NCBI GenBank assembly: GCA_014529385.2
Contig: CM043960.1
Location: 36,432,781-36,496,780 of the forward strand
DNA: 64,000 bases
Source of the DNA: Adiantum capillus-veneris
Lineage: Eukaryota; Streptophyta; Polypodiopsida; Polypodiales; Pteridaceae
Direction of reading: 5' to 3'
How positions within the stretch are numbered: position 1 is the first letter of the stretch; every line of letters begins with the position of its first letter. The notes beneath the pieces are model-generated. The model made no database searches. It was not told the origin of the DNA and worked only from the letters and a program-made list of their open reading frames with translations. Of this stretch, positions 30,123 through 41,284 are shown in pieces. The position numbers and the translations under genes are program-made.

Positions 30123-30614
30123 GTGCACTCATTGGGAATCCTAGCACCCTATCACTCCGGGATTTCTTGCAGGAAGAGAAATTTTGATAAAACAGACTCA
30201 TTGTGCATGTTACATATCAGGCTCTTATGGATCATCTACAAAAGCAAAAGTGAAAATTTACGACAATTGATCAGAGCAAGAAGGCGGTTGAGGATGAAAA
30301 AAAGCTTGAGAAGTACTACAATGGTCTCCTAGATACTTATCAAAATTTTGTACCAACACATGGGCAATCCTGCTGCCCGTTCAATTTTGGATTATTACAG
30401 GAAGAGCAGTTTTGACAAAAATCAATTCAATGCACAGGTGGAAAAAGCACCCCTTTTATGGCTGTCCACAAAGGCAAGGGTAAAGTCGGCTTGTACAGCA
30501 AAGCAAGCAAAATCCATGAGAGTTGGTTTGATCAAGAGGGCAGACAAGGATGAGAAGAATTGTAGAAGGAAAGGCTCTTGCAAGTACTATCAAGCAGATG
30601 ACTGCGCGCACTAA
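30123..30614 (+). other. Unassigned coding-like segment with internal duplication
   Basis: The frame 30348-30614 (88 codons) is rich in Lys and Ala (LDYYRKSSFDKNQFNAQVEK, RRKGSCKYYQADDCAH) and ends in a stop. A similar stretch 220 bp earlier (CAGGAAGAGAAATTTTGATA against CAGGAAGAGCAGTTTTGACA) suggests a local duplication. I do not recognise the family. It could be a decayed host gene or a transposon scrap. Confidence 0.35.
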
Positions 30615-31359
30615 ATGACTCTCCTTCTATTGTATGGATGTGCAATGTTGCATGTGACTCATCAGATGGAGGGCTAAATATGCTCAAGAGTTTACATTTA
30701 TAAGCTCAATATCTATACTAAGGTTGTGAAATATATATTATGTGCAGTTATAAACTTACAAGCTATTTCTACCTCTACAACATGTGTTGAATGCTCATAT
30801 GTTTGGAATGGTGAGAGGTGCTTGAATATTGTACCTTGTACAGAATGACAATATTTGTCTATTGCAAACTATCTTGTGAAAATGATCTATATTACATATG
30901 TTTTATTACTTATTGGTTGTACATGCATGGGTGTATCCTTTGAAGCATATTTTTGTGCTTCAAAAAAGATTTTTGTCCGTGGTTGAAAATGTGTCAAAAT
31001 TTAAAGTGAACATCGAGAGAGCCCATGTTTGTCCAAGGAGATTGATTTATTTTTGGCTTATTGTGGTATAAATTCTGATGTACATTGCCTTAATTGTACC
31101 TTAAAGGAATGAAGTAGCTGAGAGTTTGAACATTTCTCTTATAGATTTGGGCATGGTGCATCTTAAAGACTTAAGTTTTGTTGCATAATGGGGTGGTTGT
31201 GTCTGGTGCCAATTATGCACTTATTCGGCGTTCCACAAAAGCATTGCAGCATGTTACTTTGTATGAAGCTAGGTAACGTAAGAAGCCATGCGTTGCTAGA
31301 TTTACATATTGTTGGTTGCTTGATTCATGCATTGCGAAGGAGAAATTATCTAATTAGAC
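30615..31359. other. No recognised feature
   Basis: AT-rich sequence with many stops in every frame and no structural repeat or convincing domain. Confidence 0.6.
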
Positions 31360-31450
31360 ACCTGCCCACACCCACACGTCTCAAGGGTTGAACCATAGTG
31401 GGTGCGCTTAAAGCCTGTCACCTTAACCACTTAGGCCAACACTCGACAGG
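31360..31450 (-). mobile_element. tRNA-derived SINE relic
   Basis: On the minus strand a box A-like TGGCCTAAGTGGTTAAGG (31421-31438) is followed 26 bp later by a box B-like GGTTCAACCC (31385-31394), with GTGTGGGCAGG downstream. The order matches the RNA polymerase III promoter of plant tRNA-related SINEs. It is not a folded tRNA gene: there is no acceptor stem pairing or normal anticodon arm. A direct-repeat flank was not found by eye. Confidence 0.55.
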
Positions 31451-32162
31451 TTGTGAAGTTTTTAATTGGCATCCACCATTGTGACAAGAGATGGACTATA
31501 TATGTGTGCTTCACTTTCATTTATCAAAGTATGTGCATGCTATGTATATTTAACAAATTAATAATTACAAAAAAGAAGTGTATTTATCAATCAATATGAA
31601 TTGCTTTGAGAAGACGCTTGCACAATCGGGCTCTCACATCATGTACAGATAGTTGGGGAATTGATGGAAAAAAAGTGATTCTTAAAATAGGCAAGATGCA
31701 TGTAGTTTCCATTGTGCATGATACATTCATACACATAAACATATATTATACATAAACATACGTGTTGACAATTCATATTTTTGTTGAACATAAAGATTGG
31801 TAGTTTGTGGTCCCTTTTTTAGCCAATATAATCGAATGTTCTAATCACAATTTCGTGGTTGTTTCAGGAGGCCATGATTATGGATTATGAACAAAAAGGT
31901 TTCTATAAACTCTAATAGGCATGCACCCAAAAGACTCGCAACATCTACAACATGGCCTAGCTAGGGTTCATTGAAACCCAATCTATATTGTATTTCTCAA
32001 GCCCCAAACTAAGTTTCTCTACAGATTATCGAGTCTTTCTTAGAACCAAAAGTTTTACACATTCTAGTGTAAAAACATTAAACTATTTGAAAAATGAGAG
32101 ATATTTGGCTTTGTCCGATTTTGGATTGGTGCCAGCAAGGTGAAGAGTCACAGTGCCTTGCT

Positions 32163-32166
<4 letters not shown>
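31451..32166. other. No recognised feature
   Basis: AT-rich DNA without an open frame of note, ending at the GA microsatellite. Confidence 0.6.

Positions 32167-32214
<48 letters not shown>
32167..32214. repeat. (GA)n microsatellite
   Basis: About 24 uninterrupted GA units, between AT-rich sequences that carry no gene. Confidence 0.95.
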
Positions 32215-32216
<2 letters not shown>

Positions 32217-32674
32217 CCCCTAGCTAAATCCCCTTTTATAAACAAGGTAAAGGTTTGGCATTCTAAAAGAATAAAATGAGAAAGAAATAGGTTGTGAAAT
32301 GAAAAGACCCATCAACACACTACAGAAAAAAAAAGAATTCAATTGATCACATGAAAAGGCATGTCCAATCAAATAATAAAATTTCAAATGCCCCCCTAAG
32401 CTTCTTTTAGAAAGCTAACAATACATCTAAAAAATGAGAAGAAAATGGTTGCCAATGGCCATTATCAACTGCTTGATTCTAAGTGTAGCAACATGTAGTT
32501 GTGTAGGCTAGACAAGTGAAAAGTCACAATGGCCTACATGAGGGGGATGAGAGAGAATGTGTGCCTCTTTATAGAAATAGGAAAACAAATGTCAACTATC
32601 TCTCATACTGGCCTACATGTACATAAAACTAGGCTTAGCAAATGCCCTTATAGCAAGAGTAAAGGAAGAAAAAT

Positions 32675-32845
32675 GTGAATTGGCCAAGTGGCACCAATCG
32701 GCAAGCTTTATCCAGCGGTCCACAATTGCTCCCAAGGGTTCCATGCTTTACTAAGATCTTTTGGGTGAGCAAATGGCGTAGGTCTACTTGCAAGTGATGG
32801 AATAGAGTAACATGATGAAGAAGACATCTTGGAATTTGGAAAAAG
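32675..32845 (+). repeat. Diverged direct repeat, copy 1 of 2
   Basis: It shares GGCA(C)...CAAGCTTTATCCA(G/A)CGGTCCAC and GGGTGAGCAAATGG...CTACTTGCA and GATGGAATAGAGTAA with 33088-33278. Copy 2 carries about 30 extra bases. Similarity is clearly above chance; origin unknown. No gene is seen from 32215 to 34050. Confidence 0.75.
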
Positions 32846-33087
32846 TAAAACAAAAATGTCAACTAGCCTACATATACATTAGATAGGCTTAAGAAAAAGA
32901 GAGAAAAAAGGTATGACATTGTTAAGTCTGCAAGTGGCACCAATGAATTAGGTGGCCATGGTGATGTCTATGCCTGGCTCTTGCGCCCGATAGTACGCGG
33001 TCCTTGCGTGAACATGTAACATGGCTAATATTTGGAAGGTATAAGCACCTCCCCCTGTGGGCTCACCAGTGTGTCCAAAAAAAAAAG

Positions 33088-33278
33088 TTGGCACGTGGCA
33101 CTAATCGACAAGCTTTATCCAACGGTCCACACTTGCTCCTAGGAGTTGCTAGGGTCTTGGGGGCCCTTGGCTCTTATATAGGTCCAAAAATAGGTTTGGG
33201 TGAGCAAATGGGCTAGCTCTACTTGCATGCGATGGAATAGAGTAAACATGATGAAGAAAGGTTGGAATTTGGAATAAG
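33088..33278 (+). repeat. Diverged direct repeat, copy 2 of 2
   Basis: Partner of 32675-32845, about 415 bp downstream and in the same direction, with an insertion near 33150-33185 (CTTGGGGGCCCTTGGCTC). Confidence 0.75.
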
Positions 33279-34089
33279 GCCCATGTGATGCATATGAAGG
33301 ACCACATAAGAGAAATGTGCTCAATGCTCCACCTTGCTTTTGAGGTAAGCAAAGAACCTTTGCTTTCTCCACAATAATTTCATGTACGGACACCAAAATT
33401 AAGTACAAGTTTTCAAGACGTGCAATTTTCTATGATTGTGATAAGCTATGGCAAATTCCCAAAAAAAAACAAAAAAAAAACAAAGAGAGGGCACAAGGAG
33501 TCAAGGAGGCCGGTCTACTAAAGTCTTGGGCCCCCTTCAAGCAAAAAGAAAATTACAACTTAATTGGGGCCCTTGCATGACCATTAGTGTGGCAAGGGAA
33601 TCACTACGTGCTTAAATACTTTTCCGCTTTTTCAATTGTCATCAAATGGATCTTATTCTCATTTTCTAATTTTCAATAATCAGTGTGCTATTACAGTCTT
33701 TCAAAATGACAAGGACGTTTTGATGAGGAGGAGACAAGGCGATGACTAATTTAGAGAAAATTATGGCTTCTATTAAATTACTAGAGAAAAACGAAAAACA
33801 AAAACCTGCGAAATAAAGGTCTCTCAAGAGGCTATCGAGACTCATGCGCATCACCGACGCGACCGGTCACATCCACGACCTGCAGCTGCTGCGTCATGGG
33901 AGTTTTCCGCCGCGACCAGTCATACTAACAGGTGGGTCACACGACACTTGCCTTGAAAGAACTCGTTTGCTTGTCACGCGTTGAAATAATCCTTTGGCAG
34001 GCCTCCAAACCTTCAAAACAATAGGAGACACACTACTCTACGAACTCTAGGTGTCCCTCGTCCTTAATGGGTGTGGCTGTGTGTGCGCC

Positions 34090-34091
<2 letters not shown>

Positions 34092-34125
<34 letters not shown>
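34092..34125. repeat. 34-bp poly-G run
   Basis: Thirty-four consecutive G residues follow GTGCGCCCC, about 260 bp left of the G6 element. A glycine-rich frame across it is an artefact. Confidence 0.95.
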
Positions 34126-34381
34126 CGCTCAAAGATAGCTTCAAAGAACACCTCACTGAAGAACATAGAGGCGAAGCTCCTCTTACAAACAAAGGCCCCT
34201 AAACAAGCGCCTCTAGGAATAGTTACAAATGATCCCCAAGACTCATACTCATAAAAAGAACTTTAGAAGCAACAACTATGCCAAAATATGTGCCTTGAAT
34301 AAAAGCATTAACATGAGGGCTACCATGTCAACATCCTAAGTGCAACTTCAATGTCATCTAGTCCGTGCATGCCCCATCACC

Positions 34382-35672
34382 TGTAATGTAAATGGCTTAT
34401 GAACTTTGAGAGTAGCGGAATTAGAAAATTAGATAAAGCACTTTTGTGAGATTACTTTGTGAGCATAGCGGGTGAACTCAATTGATGGTAGCAACATAAA
34501 TATGGGACTTAGTTAACTTCGTATGAACAATACTTTTGCAAGAGAGAGAGAGTTTAGAGAACATGACAATAGTTGAGGACCGGATTCATACGGAGTCGGT
34601 CCCCCCTCCAATAGGCATTTGTATTATAGTTTCCTCCATCAAGAGAGACTTGGTACAATACAATCTTTGTGTTTCTTGTGACCTTGGTGATGCAATGAAG
34701 ATGGAGAGCTTCATGCATCACAAACATAACATAAACTTTGTAGAAAGCATTAACTATCCCAAGCCTCAGTCTCAAGGCCTCAAACACCTTCGAAGGTGGA
34801 GAGAGCTAGCGGGGAATGATGACAGGGAAGAGGAAGAAGAAACATTCCATAGGAGAAAGGAATAGTTCCTCACTTATCATCACTCTTCTTGCTAGCATAC
34901 ATAATAGCATAGTAATGAAGATGGAGAAGATGACAAGCTTAAGCATTGAAGCATGGCTCTTGGTTGGATTTGCATTCCATAGCCAAGAGGGTTGGTGTAG
35001 GCTCTCACTTCTCACAAGCTTGGAGAAGGAGATGGAGTTCCTCAACTTTCACCAAGTGAAAACTCAATCCACAAAATGAGTGTGTGTGTGGTGTATATCT
35101 CCCCAGCACCCCCCTGCTTGCTTGGGGCGGGTTTTAGCTTTTATACATGTTTCAAGCTCATTGGACCTCTCTCCCCGCTAACCAATCACATGCAACATGT
35201 ATTCAAGTACATGGGTAGTCTTTGGACAAGTGTCCTTATCCCTTAGAGAGAGAGAGAGCATGAAAATATCTAGATATTTATTGGATGGAACTAAAAGCTC
35301 ATTGGACCCTCTTTAGCCCAACCAAATAGCATTCAAGCACACCATGTGGTTAAGCATAGGGAGAGTCTGATATGTGTCCCATGTGCCCTTTGAGAAAAGG
35401 GGTGCCCTTTGGGCGAGTGGAAGGTTAAGTCAAAGATTTCCCTAACTTTGGAACTTTCATGCATAGGAAGCTTCTCAAGCACCTTCCTCATTAAGTTTGT
35501 AGAGTCTCTTTTTGACTCAAGCACCTTACCGTCCCATGCATGGGAAGCTTCTCAAGCACCTTCCTCATTAAGTTTGTAGCGTCTCTTTTTGACTCAAGCA
35601 CCTTACCCCCCATGCATGAGAAGCTTCTCAAGCACCTCCTCATTAAGTATGACAAGCATCTCAAGTACCTTA
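34382..35672 (-). repeat. G6 3' LTR, outer part (ends in the C2 duplication)
   Basis: It matches 46613-47860 nearly throughout, including GAACTTTGAGAGTAGCGGAA and TCCCATGCATGGGAAGC-type repeats near 35470-35640. It stops at the CCTTA duplicate (35668-35672) next to C2. Several short frames recur identically in the other LTR copy because the LTR is duplicated, not because they code. Confidence 0.92.
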
Positions 35673-35992
35673 TGTAAAGAATGAAGATGCAAGAGAGCTA
35701 TACAAGACAATCACAAAGCACACAGAGATGGAAAGCTTCTTCTTCTTCTCACAGAAAAGAGAGTACAAATGACTAAGTGCTAAAACTGAAAAGTAGCACA
35801 TATGTACATGCGGTCACTAAGTGTGAACTCGCTAGAAGCGTACTAAGCTGGCACTATAAGTGTAGTCCAGCTGTAGAATCACTGGCAGAGATCCTCCGTG
35901 TCGGTCACCTAACGCGTCAGTGAGTAAATGCCGTAAGCGGCCAAGACCCGTAGTGGATGCCAGTTCAAGATGTAGAGCTCGACATCTCAACA
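35673..35992 (-). repeat. C2 3' LTR (320 bp)
   Basis: Starts and ends as its partner; includes AAGTAGCACATATGTACATG and CACTAAGTGTGAACTCGC. The polypurine tract abuts it at 35993. Confidence 0.95.
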
Positions 35993-36001
35993 CTCCCCCT
36001 C
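35993..36001 (-). other. C2 polypurine tract
   Basis: On the minus strand GAGGGGGAG immediately precedes the LTR start TGTTGAGATG, the expected plus-strand primer position. Confidence 0.9.
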
Positions 36002-37392
36002 GAGCTCTGCATGTTGCAGAGTCCAAGCATAGTCCGAAAATGTGGAAGCTTCTCAGCTCCGAGGGCCTTGGTAAAGATGTCCGCTATCTACTTCTCTGTG
36101 CTGACGTAGACCAAGTTGATGTCGCCCGCCAACACTCGCTCTCGAACGTAGTGGTAATGGACCTCTATGTGCTTGGTCCTCGCATGGAACACTGGGTTCC
36201 TAGCTAACTGTATGCTGCTGAGGTTGTCACAATGGATGAAAATCTGATGGTCCACCTGCACTCCCAAGTCCTCAAGTAATGTGCGTAGCCAAGCTACCTC
36301 GGATGCCGCAACTGCTGCACCTCTGTACTCGGCCTCTGTGCTCGATAAAGCAACCGTAGGCTGCTTTTTGCTGCTCCAAGTAACATCAGCACTCCCAAAA
36401 GAGAACATGAAGCCACTTGTAGATCTCCTATCAACAATGCTACCTGCCCAATCTGCATCTGTATACCCATACGATGCTAATGGCACATCTGCTGCATAGA
36501 ACAATGCGTAGTCAAGAGTCCCTTGCACATACCGAAGTGTGCATCGTACTCCATCCAAATGTGGCTTCCTTGGAAGCTGCATGAACTGACTCTCCAAGCC
36601 TACTGTGTAGCTCAAGTCTGGCCTCCTGATAGTCAAGTAGATTAGACTACCCACAATCATCCTGTACATATTGACATCCTCAACAACATCACCCTTCTCT
36701 GCACTCAGCTTTGCATTCACATCTAAGGAAATAGAAATTGGCTTACAATCAGCCATACCATACTTTGACAATATGTCCAAAGTATACTGTCTCTGTGACA
36801 GCCATACACCCTCTGGAGTCCTGATCACCTCAATGCCAAGAAAGTAGCGCAACTTGCCCAAATCTTTCATTTCAAACTTCTGTTTGAGAAGACCCTTCAC
36901 ATGGTCAATCTCCATAGCATTGTCACCCACAATAATAAGGTCATCTACATATATGGTAATGACCACAATCCCCACATCACTCTCATGTACATAGAGTGAA
37001 TGATCAGCATGAGCTCTCCTAAACCTAATACTGACAAGATACTTGGCAATCCTGTCATACCATGCTCTAGAGCCCTGCTTCAAACCATACAAAGCTTTGA
37101 GAAGTCTGCATACATAATCTGGGTAACCTGGATCGACATAACCAGGTGGCTGATCCATATACACTTCCTCTTGCAACTCACCATTCAAGAAGGCATTCTT
37201 TACATCCATTTGATGCATAATCCATCCTCTAGATGCAGCCACTGCTATGACAGCTCTCACAGTCATCATCTTTGCCACTGGAGCAAAGGTCTCCTCATAG
37301 TCTATGCCATACGTCTGTGCATAACCCTTTGCGACCAGCCTTGCCTTGTGACGCTCAATGTTACCATCATCCTTATGCTTGGTTTTATACAC
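36002..37392 (-). pseudogene. C2 reverse transcriptase and RNase H
   Basis: A 434-codon frame (36088-37392) has RT landmarks KARLVAKGYAQ, YEETFAPVAKM, QMDVKNAFLNGEL, YGLKQGSRAWY and the catalytic IYVDDLIIVG, then RNase H with YTDADWAGS, RRSTSGFMF, WSSKKQPTVALSSTEAEY, DNLSSIQLARNP and FHARTKHIEVHYHYVRE. It stops at TAG 36088-36090 after VSTEK, where Gln (CAG) fits; IADIFTKAL follows in frame. A frameshift near 37395 separates it from integrase. All catalytic Asp and Glu seen are kept. Confidence 0.94.
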
Positions 37393-38588
37393 CCATTTAC
37401 ATCACTAGCTTTCTTGCCACTTGGCAATGGCACCAACTCCCATGTGTCGTTTGCTTCCAATGCAACCATCTCTTCATTCATTGCATCATCCCAATGCACA
37501 TTTCCAACCACATCCTCAAAACATGTGGGCTCCACATCCTGTATCACCTTAGCCATGTAGGCTTGGTGATGCGCTAGATACCCATCATAAGTCAATTTCT
37601 GAACTGGATTTTTGACTCTATTAGATCTGCGCGGTCCTTGGTCACTCCTTTGCCCTCTAGCATCTTCTTGTACTTTCCTTACACCAGGTGTCCTGACAGC
37701 CGGAATTCCAAATTCCTCATCAAGACTTTGTTCAGAACCATCTGAATCCATGTCTACATGTGAAAAACCTGATGATGCATCAACCATAAAGGGAGGTTCA
37801 TCAACCTTTTCCTTTCCTTTTCGTGATACATTCCCTGTACCTGTTGGTGGAGTAACCTGCGTACGTAGTCTACCATTCCATGGTTTCTCAACAGAGCCAC
37901 GAGAAGAGGACTCTTGTGGTCCACTCAAAACCTGTGACTGTGGCCTCACATTTTGTACAACCACATCATCTTTTACATCAGCCCCAATAGTGCCATGTGC
38001 ATTACTGTACCAGCTGCTCATCTCATCAAAGACTACATCTCTGCTCACTCGTAATTCTCGTGTAGTAGGATTGTAGCACCTGTACCCCTTTTGTTCAAGG
38101 GAATATCCCACAAGAATACATTTCTCTGCTTTAGGATCCAATTTCCTACGCAACTCATCTGGTACATGCACGTAAGCTATGCAACCAAACACTTTCAAGT
38201 GTGCCAAATCAGGCTTTGTACCTGTAAACTTTTCCTCAGGTGTTACATCATGCACTGCAGCTGTAGGTGTCCTGTTCATAATGTACACAGCTGTATTTAC
38301 AGCTTCAGCCCAGAAATGATGAGGCATGTTCTTCTCATTCATCAATGCACGTGCAACCTCTGCAATGTGCCTGTTTTTCCTTTCTACGACCCCATTCTGC
38401 TGTGGAGTATATCTGCATGTAAACTGCCTGTGTATACCATGCATTCGCAGAAAATCTGAAAAATCATTGGAGAAGTACTCTCCCCCTCCATCTGACCTCA
38501 ATGTCTTGATTTGCATATCTGTCTCCTTCTCAATCATGACTTTGAAGTCCTGCAACCATGTATACTTGTAGTATCGGTTGGACCCCAA
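37302..38588 (-). pseudogene. C2 integrase and linker, core deletion
   Basis: The 428-codon frame starts in mid-domain with YKYTWLQDFKVMIEKETD, then LRSDGGGEY (second Asp), YTPQQNGVVERKNR (Glu) and the C-terminal FGCIAYVHVPDELRRK and RELRVSRDVVFDEM. The first Asp region, VYTDVWGPTDT, lies upstream in another frame near 38610-38630, joined to this block with an estimated 30 or more residues missing. A variable acidic linker and WELVPLPSGKKA lead to RT. The frame is lost at 37395. Confidence 0.9.
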
Positions 38589-38668
38589 ACATCTGTGTAC
38601 ACCACCTCAAGTGGATTTTTACATACATTGCGCTCATGTGGAAATGAGCCCTTTGACTGTTTTCCAAA

Positions 38669-40225
38669 CTAGCATGCTGCACACACTTTATGCATACCAT
38701 CCACCTTGAATTTGGACAAACCTTTTACAATCTGTTTTGATTGCATGCTGCACAATCTCTGCTCATTGACATGGCCAATGCGTTTGTGCCAAATGTCAAC
38801 ATCAGCCACAACACCTATGCCCTGTGCAAATAATGCAGCTTTTACCTCAGGCATGTCTACATTCAGCGTAAACATTATGCCCACACATTTTCCCTCTGTG
38901 ATCAGCTTACAGCCATTCTGGAAATCTTCTACATAACAACCATTTGGATTGAAGCGAACCTGCAAACCCTGCTCAACCATTTGTCCAACAGAAACAAGAT
39001 TCTTTGTAATGTTTGGGACATGAAGTACATCTGCTAAGTACTTTGATTTCCTACTCTTCGTATTTAAAGGTATGTCCCCTACATGAGCAATGGGGTGAGC
39101 TGTGTCATCTTCTATCTGCACATAGCCTGACACATCTGGTTTACGCATATCTCTAAACCACTCTCCACGAGACGTCATGTGATTAAAGGCACGTGAATCC
39201 ACATACCAAATATTATCTTGGGTGGAATTCTCTGCAGTCATTGTATTCATTACATGTTGCATAACAAACATGCGCTCGTTTTTGCTGTCATCTGCATCTC
39301 TGCTAGTAGATGCATAGTTGCCCTGTTCTCTCTTTCCACTTGCTTTTCCCTTTGGACAGTCACGTGACATGTGACCTCTTTCACCACAAGTCCAACATTC
39401 TCTGCTATTTGCAGTATGTTGCTGCCTGCTTGATCCTGCACCACGACCTCTTTGACTCCCCCTGCCTTGAGACTGGTTTCCCCTGCCACCTGTATTGTTT
39501 TGATTTGATTGACCTTCTTGAAATTGGTCCCTGCAACCCCTTGGGCCTCGACCACGACCTCTACCTCTACCTCTGTTGGAGTTAGAATAGAAGACCTGTT
39601 CAGAATTATTTCTGCCATGAGAAGAAGAAGTGTCAAGGTTCTTCTCTTCAAGAATAAGCATAGAAATCAAATCTTGGAACACGGGGATGTCGTCTCTTGT
39701 ATTCATGGAAGACCTGAAATGTACATACTCATCTCCTAGACCATCCAAGCATGCACGAACAATGTCATCGTCTTCCACTGAGACTTTAATAGATCCAAGA
39801 GCCTCGATGATACTCTTGATCTTCAAAGCATAATCATTGATGGAGAGGTTGTTCCTCTTAACCTGATTTAGCTCCGACTTTAGTTGAAGCTTCCTGGCCT
39901 TGGTGTTCACCTCGAATACTCTGCCTAAGTTTTTCCATGCAATGGCGGGGGTTTCAGCATCCTGTAGATAGCCCATCATGCCATCTGTGATGCTCATAGA
40001 AAGCCAATACATCACTTTGCTCTGGCCTTGTTGCCAGTCCCTCAAAGCTTTTCTTTGTTCTGCTGTAGTATTTGCCTCAGGAATCTCTGGTTCCTTTTCA
40101 TTGTCTCCTTCTACATAGTCCCAATAACCTTTTCCTTTTAGGAAATTAGTTATTCTGAACTTCCATGCAAGGTAGTTATTTTTCTCAAGCTTCTCAGTAA
40201 CAATCTGACCGAAACCGTCAGACAT
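38669..40225 (-). pseudogene. C2 gag, zinc knuckle, protease, integrase finger
   Basis: It starts at ATG 40225 (MSDGFGQIVTEKLEKNNYLAW), 248 bp after the primer site. Gag (UBN2 type) has WKFRITNFLKGKGYWDY and IAWKNLGRVFEVN; an Arg/Gly/Gln-rich stretch covers residues 215-275; the zinc knuckle is CWTCGERGHMSRDC. The protease site reads WYVDSRAFNHMT, with Arg where the catalytic D-S-G needs Gly, so it is predicted dead. The integrase finger has IWHKRIGHVNEQRL and VCAAC, then TAG (38669-38671) where Gln fits; FGKQSKG continues in frame. Confidence 0.93.
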
Positions 40226-40472
40226 CTTAAAGCACTAAGACAAAATAGTTGCAATCTGCAAAAACCTGCAAATCTACTGAACCTGCTATCATGGTACCTG
40301 TAACGCTTTCTACACTCAACGAGTGTCCACAATCAAGCGTACATACAACCACTGTACTTGTACAATAAATCTCTGTGTACTGCACTTTGGAGACCTGTTC
40401 AGAAACTTGTCGTGGATTGCGAACAAAGGGATTGTGATGCTCTTGCTCTCTTAGCCTCTCTTGACTGCACCA

Positions 40473-40485
40473 GGCTCTGATACCA
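40473..40485 (-). other. C2 primer-binding site (tRNA-iMet)
   Basis: On the minus strand TGGTATCAGAGCC touches the LTR end without a gap. Leader 40226-40472 holds no gene. Confidence 0.93.
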
Positions 40486-40807
40486 TGTAAAGAATGAGGA
40501 TGCAAGAGAGCTATAGAAGACAAGCACAAAGCACACAGAGATGGAAAGCTTCTTCTTCTTCTCACAGAAAAGAGAGTACAAATGACTAAGTGCTAAAACT
40601 GAAAAGTAGCACATATGTACATGCGGTCACTAAGTGTGAACTCGCTAGAAGCGTACTAGGCTGGCACTATAAGTGTAGTCCCCAGCTGTAGAATCACTGG
40701 CAGAGATCCTCCGTGTCGGTCACCTAATGCGCCAGTGAGTAAATGCCGTAAGCGGCCAAGACCCGTAGTGGATACCAGCTCAAGATGTAGAGATCGACAT
40801 CTCAACA
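40486..40807 (-). repeat. C2 5' LTR (322 bp)
   Basis: Partner of 35673-35992. On the minus strand it runs from TGTTGAGATGTCGATC to TTCTTTACA. Confidence 0.95.
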
Positions 40808-41284
40808 CCTTAGTCATCAAGCATGACAAGCACCTTAGTCATCAAGCACGACAAGCACCTCAAGCTTAGGTCGGGTTCCCACCTCAAGCTCAGCCCTAGT
40901 TTGCCTAAGGTCAAAGGACTTTTAACACTAACCATTGGAGGTCTTTAATGAAGCTAACCCTAAGGTCTATTAAGCTCCATTAGATGCACATTGCTCTTTG
41001 ATAGACTACCTCCTTTGGACTTGTATTGAGATGTAACCATCTCTCCTCTTGGTCCCCTGCTGAGATAAGTCTAGAAGCACTTATTGCACATTACTCTTTG
41101 GTAGACCATCTCCTTTTGGACCCGTATTGAGATGCAACCATCTCTCCTTTTGGTCCCGTGCTGAGATAGGTCTAGAAGCACATGTCTCAATTCGAACTCT
41201 TGTTCCCGTTTATTCTCTCACATTAAATGATGAGTTTAATATGAGAAAATCATTTGGGTAAGCTAGATAATAGATTTTATGACA
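40808..41284 (-). repeat. G6 3' LTR, inner part
   Basis: It continues the LTR after the second CCTTA copy (40808-40812) with CTTAGTCATCAAGCATGACA and matches 47,860-48,416 of the other LTR, but with fewer CTTAGTCATCAAGCACGACA units. It ends TTATGACA. Confidence 0.9.

Larger units (their letters stand above)
35673..40807 (-). mobile_element. Ty1/copia retrotransposon C2, complete outer structure
   Basis: LTRs of 320 and 322 bp (35673-35992, 40486-40807) both start TGTAAAGAATGA and end CATCTCAACA, flanked by CCTTA duplicates (35668-35672 and 40808-40812) inside the G6 LTR. Hand comparison gives 9 substitutions and one 2-bp indel, near 3%. Minus-strand order: 5' LTR, tRNA-iMet primer site, gag-protease, integrase, RT-RNase H, polypurine tract, 3' LTR. 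It is inactive: stops, one frameshift, an integrase deletion and a mutated protease site. Confidence 0.95.

Noticed and set aside
31185-31275. Possible copia RNase H scrap (STKALQHVTLYEA-like reading)
   Set aside because: Resemblance to the STKQ...TLSS.EAEY motif is short and without neighbouring RNase H motifs; left as unassigned.
34051-34254. Glycine-rich 67-codon frame
   Set aside because: The glycines are the translated poly-G run.
34536-35079. Frames around 34536-35079 that recur near 46652-47301
   Set aside because: They lie in the G6 LTR pair; recurrence is explained by LTR duplication and the frames are not preserved exactly.
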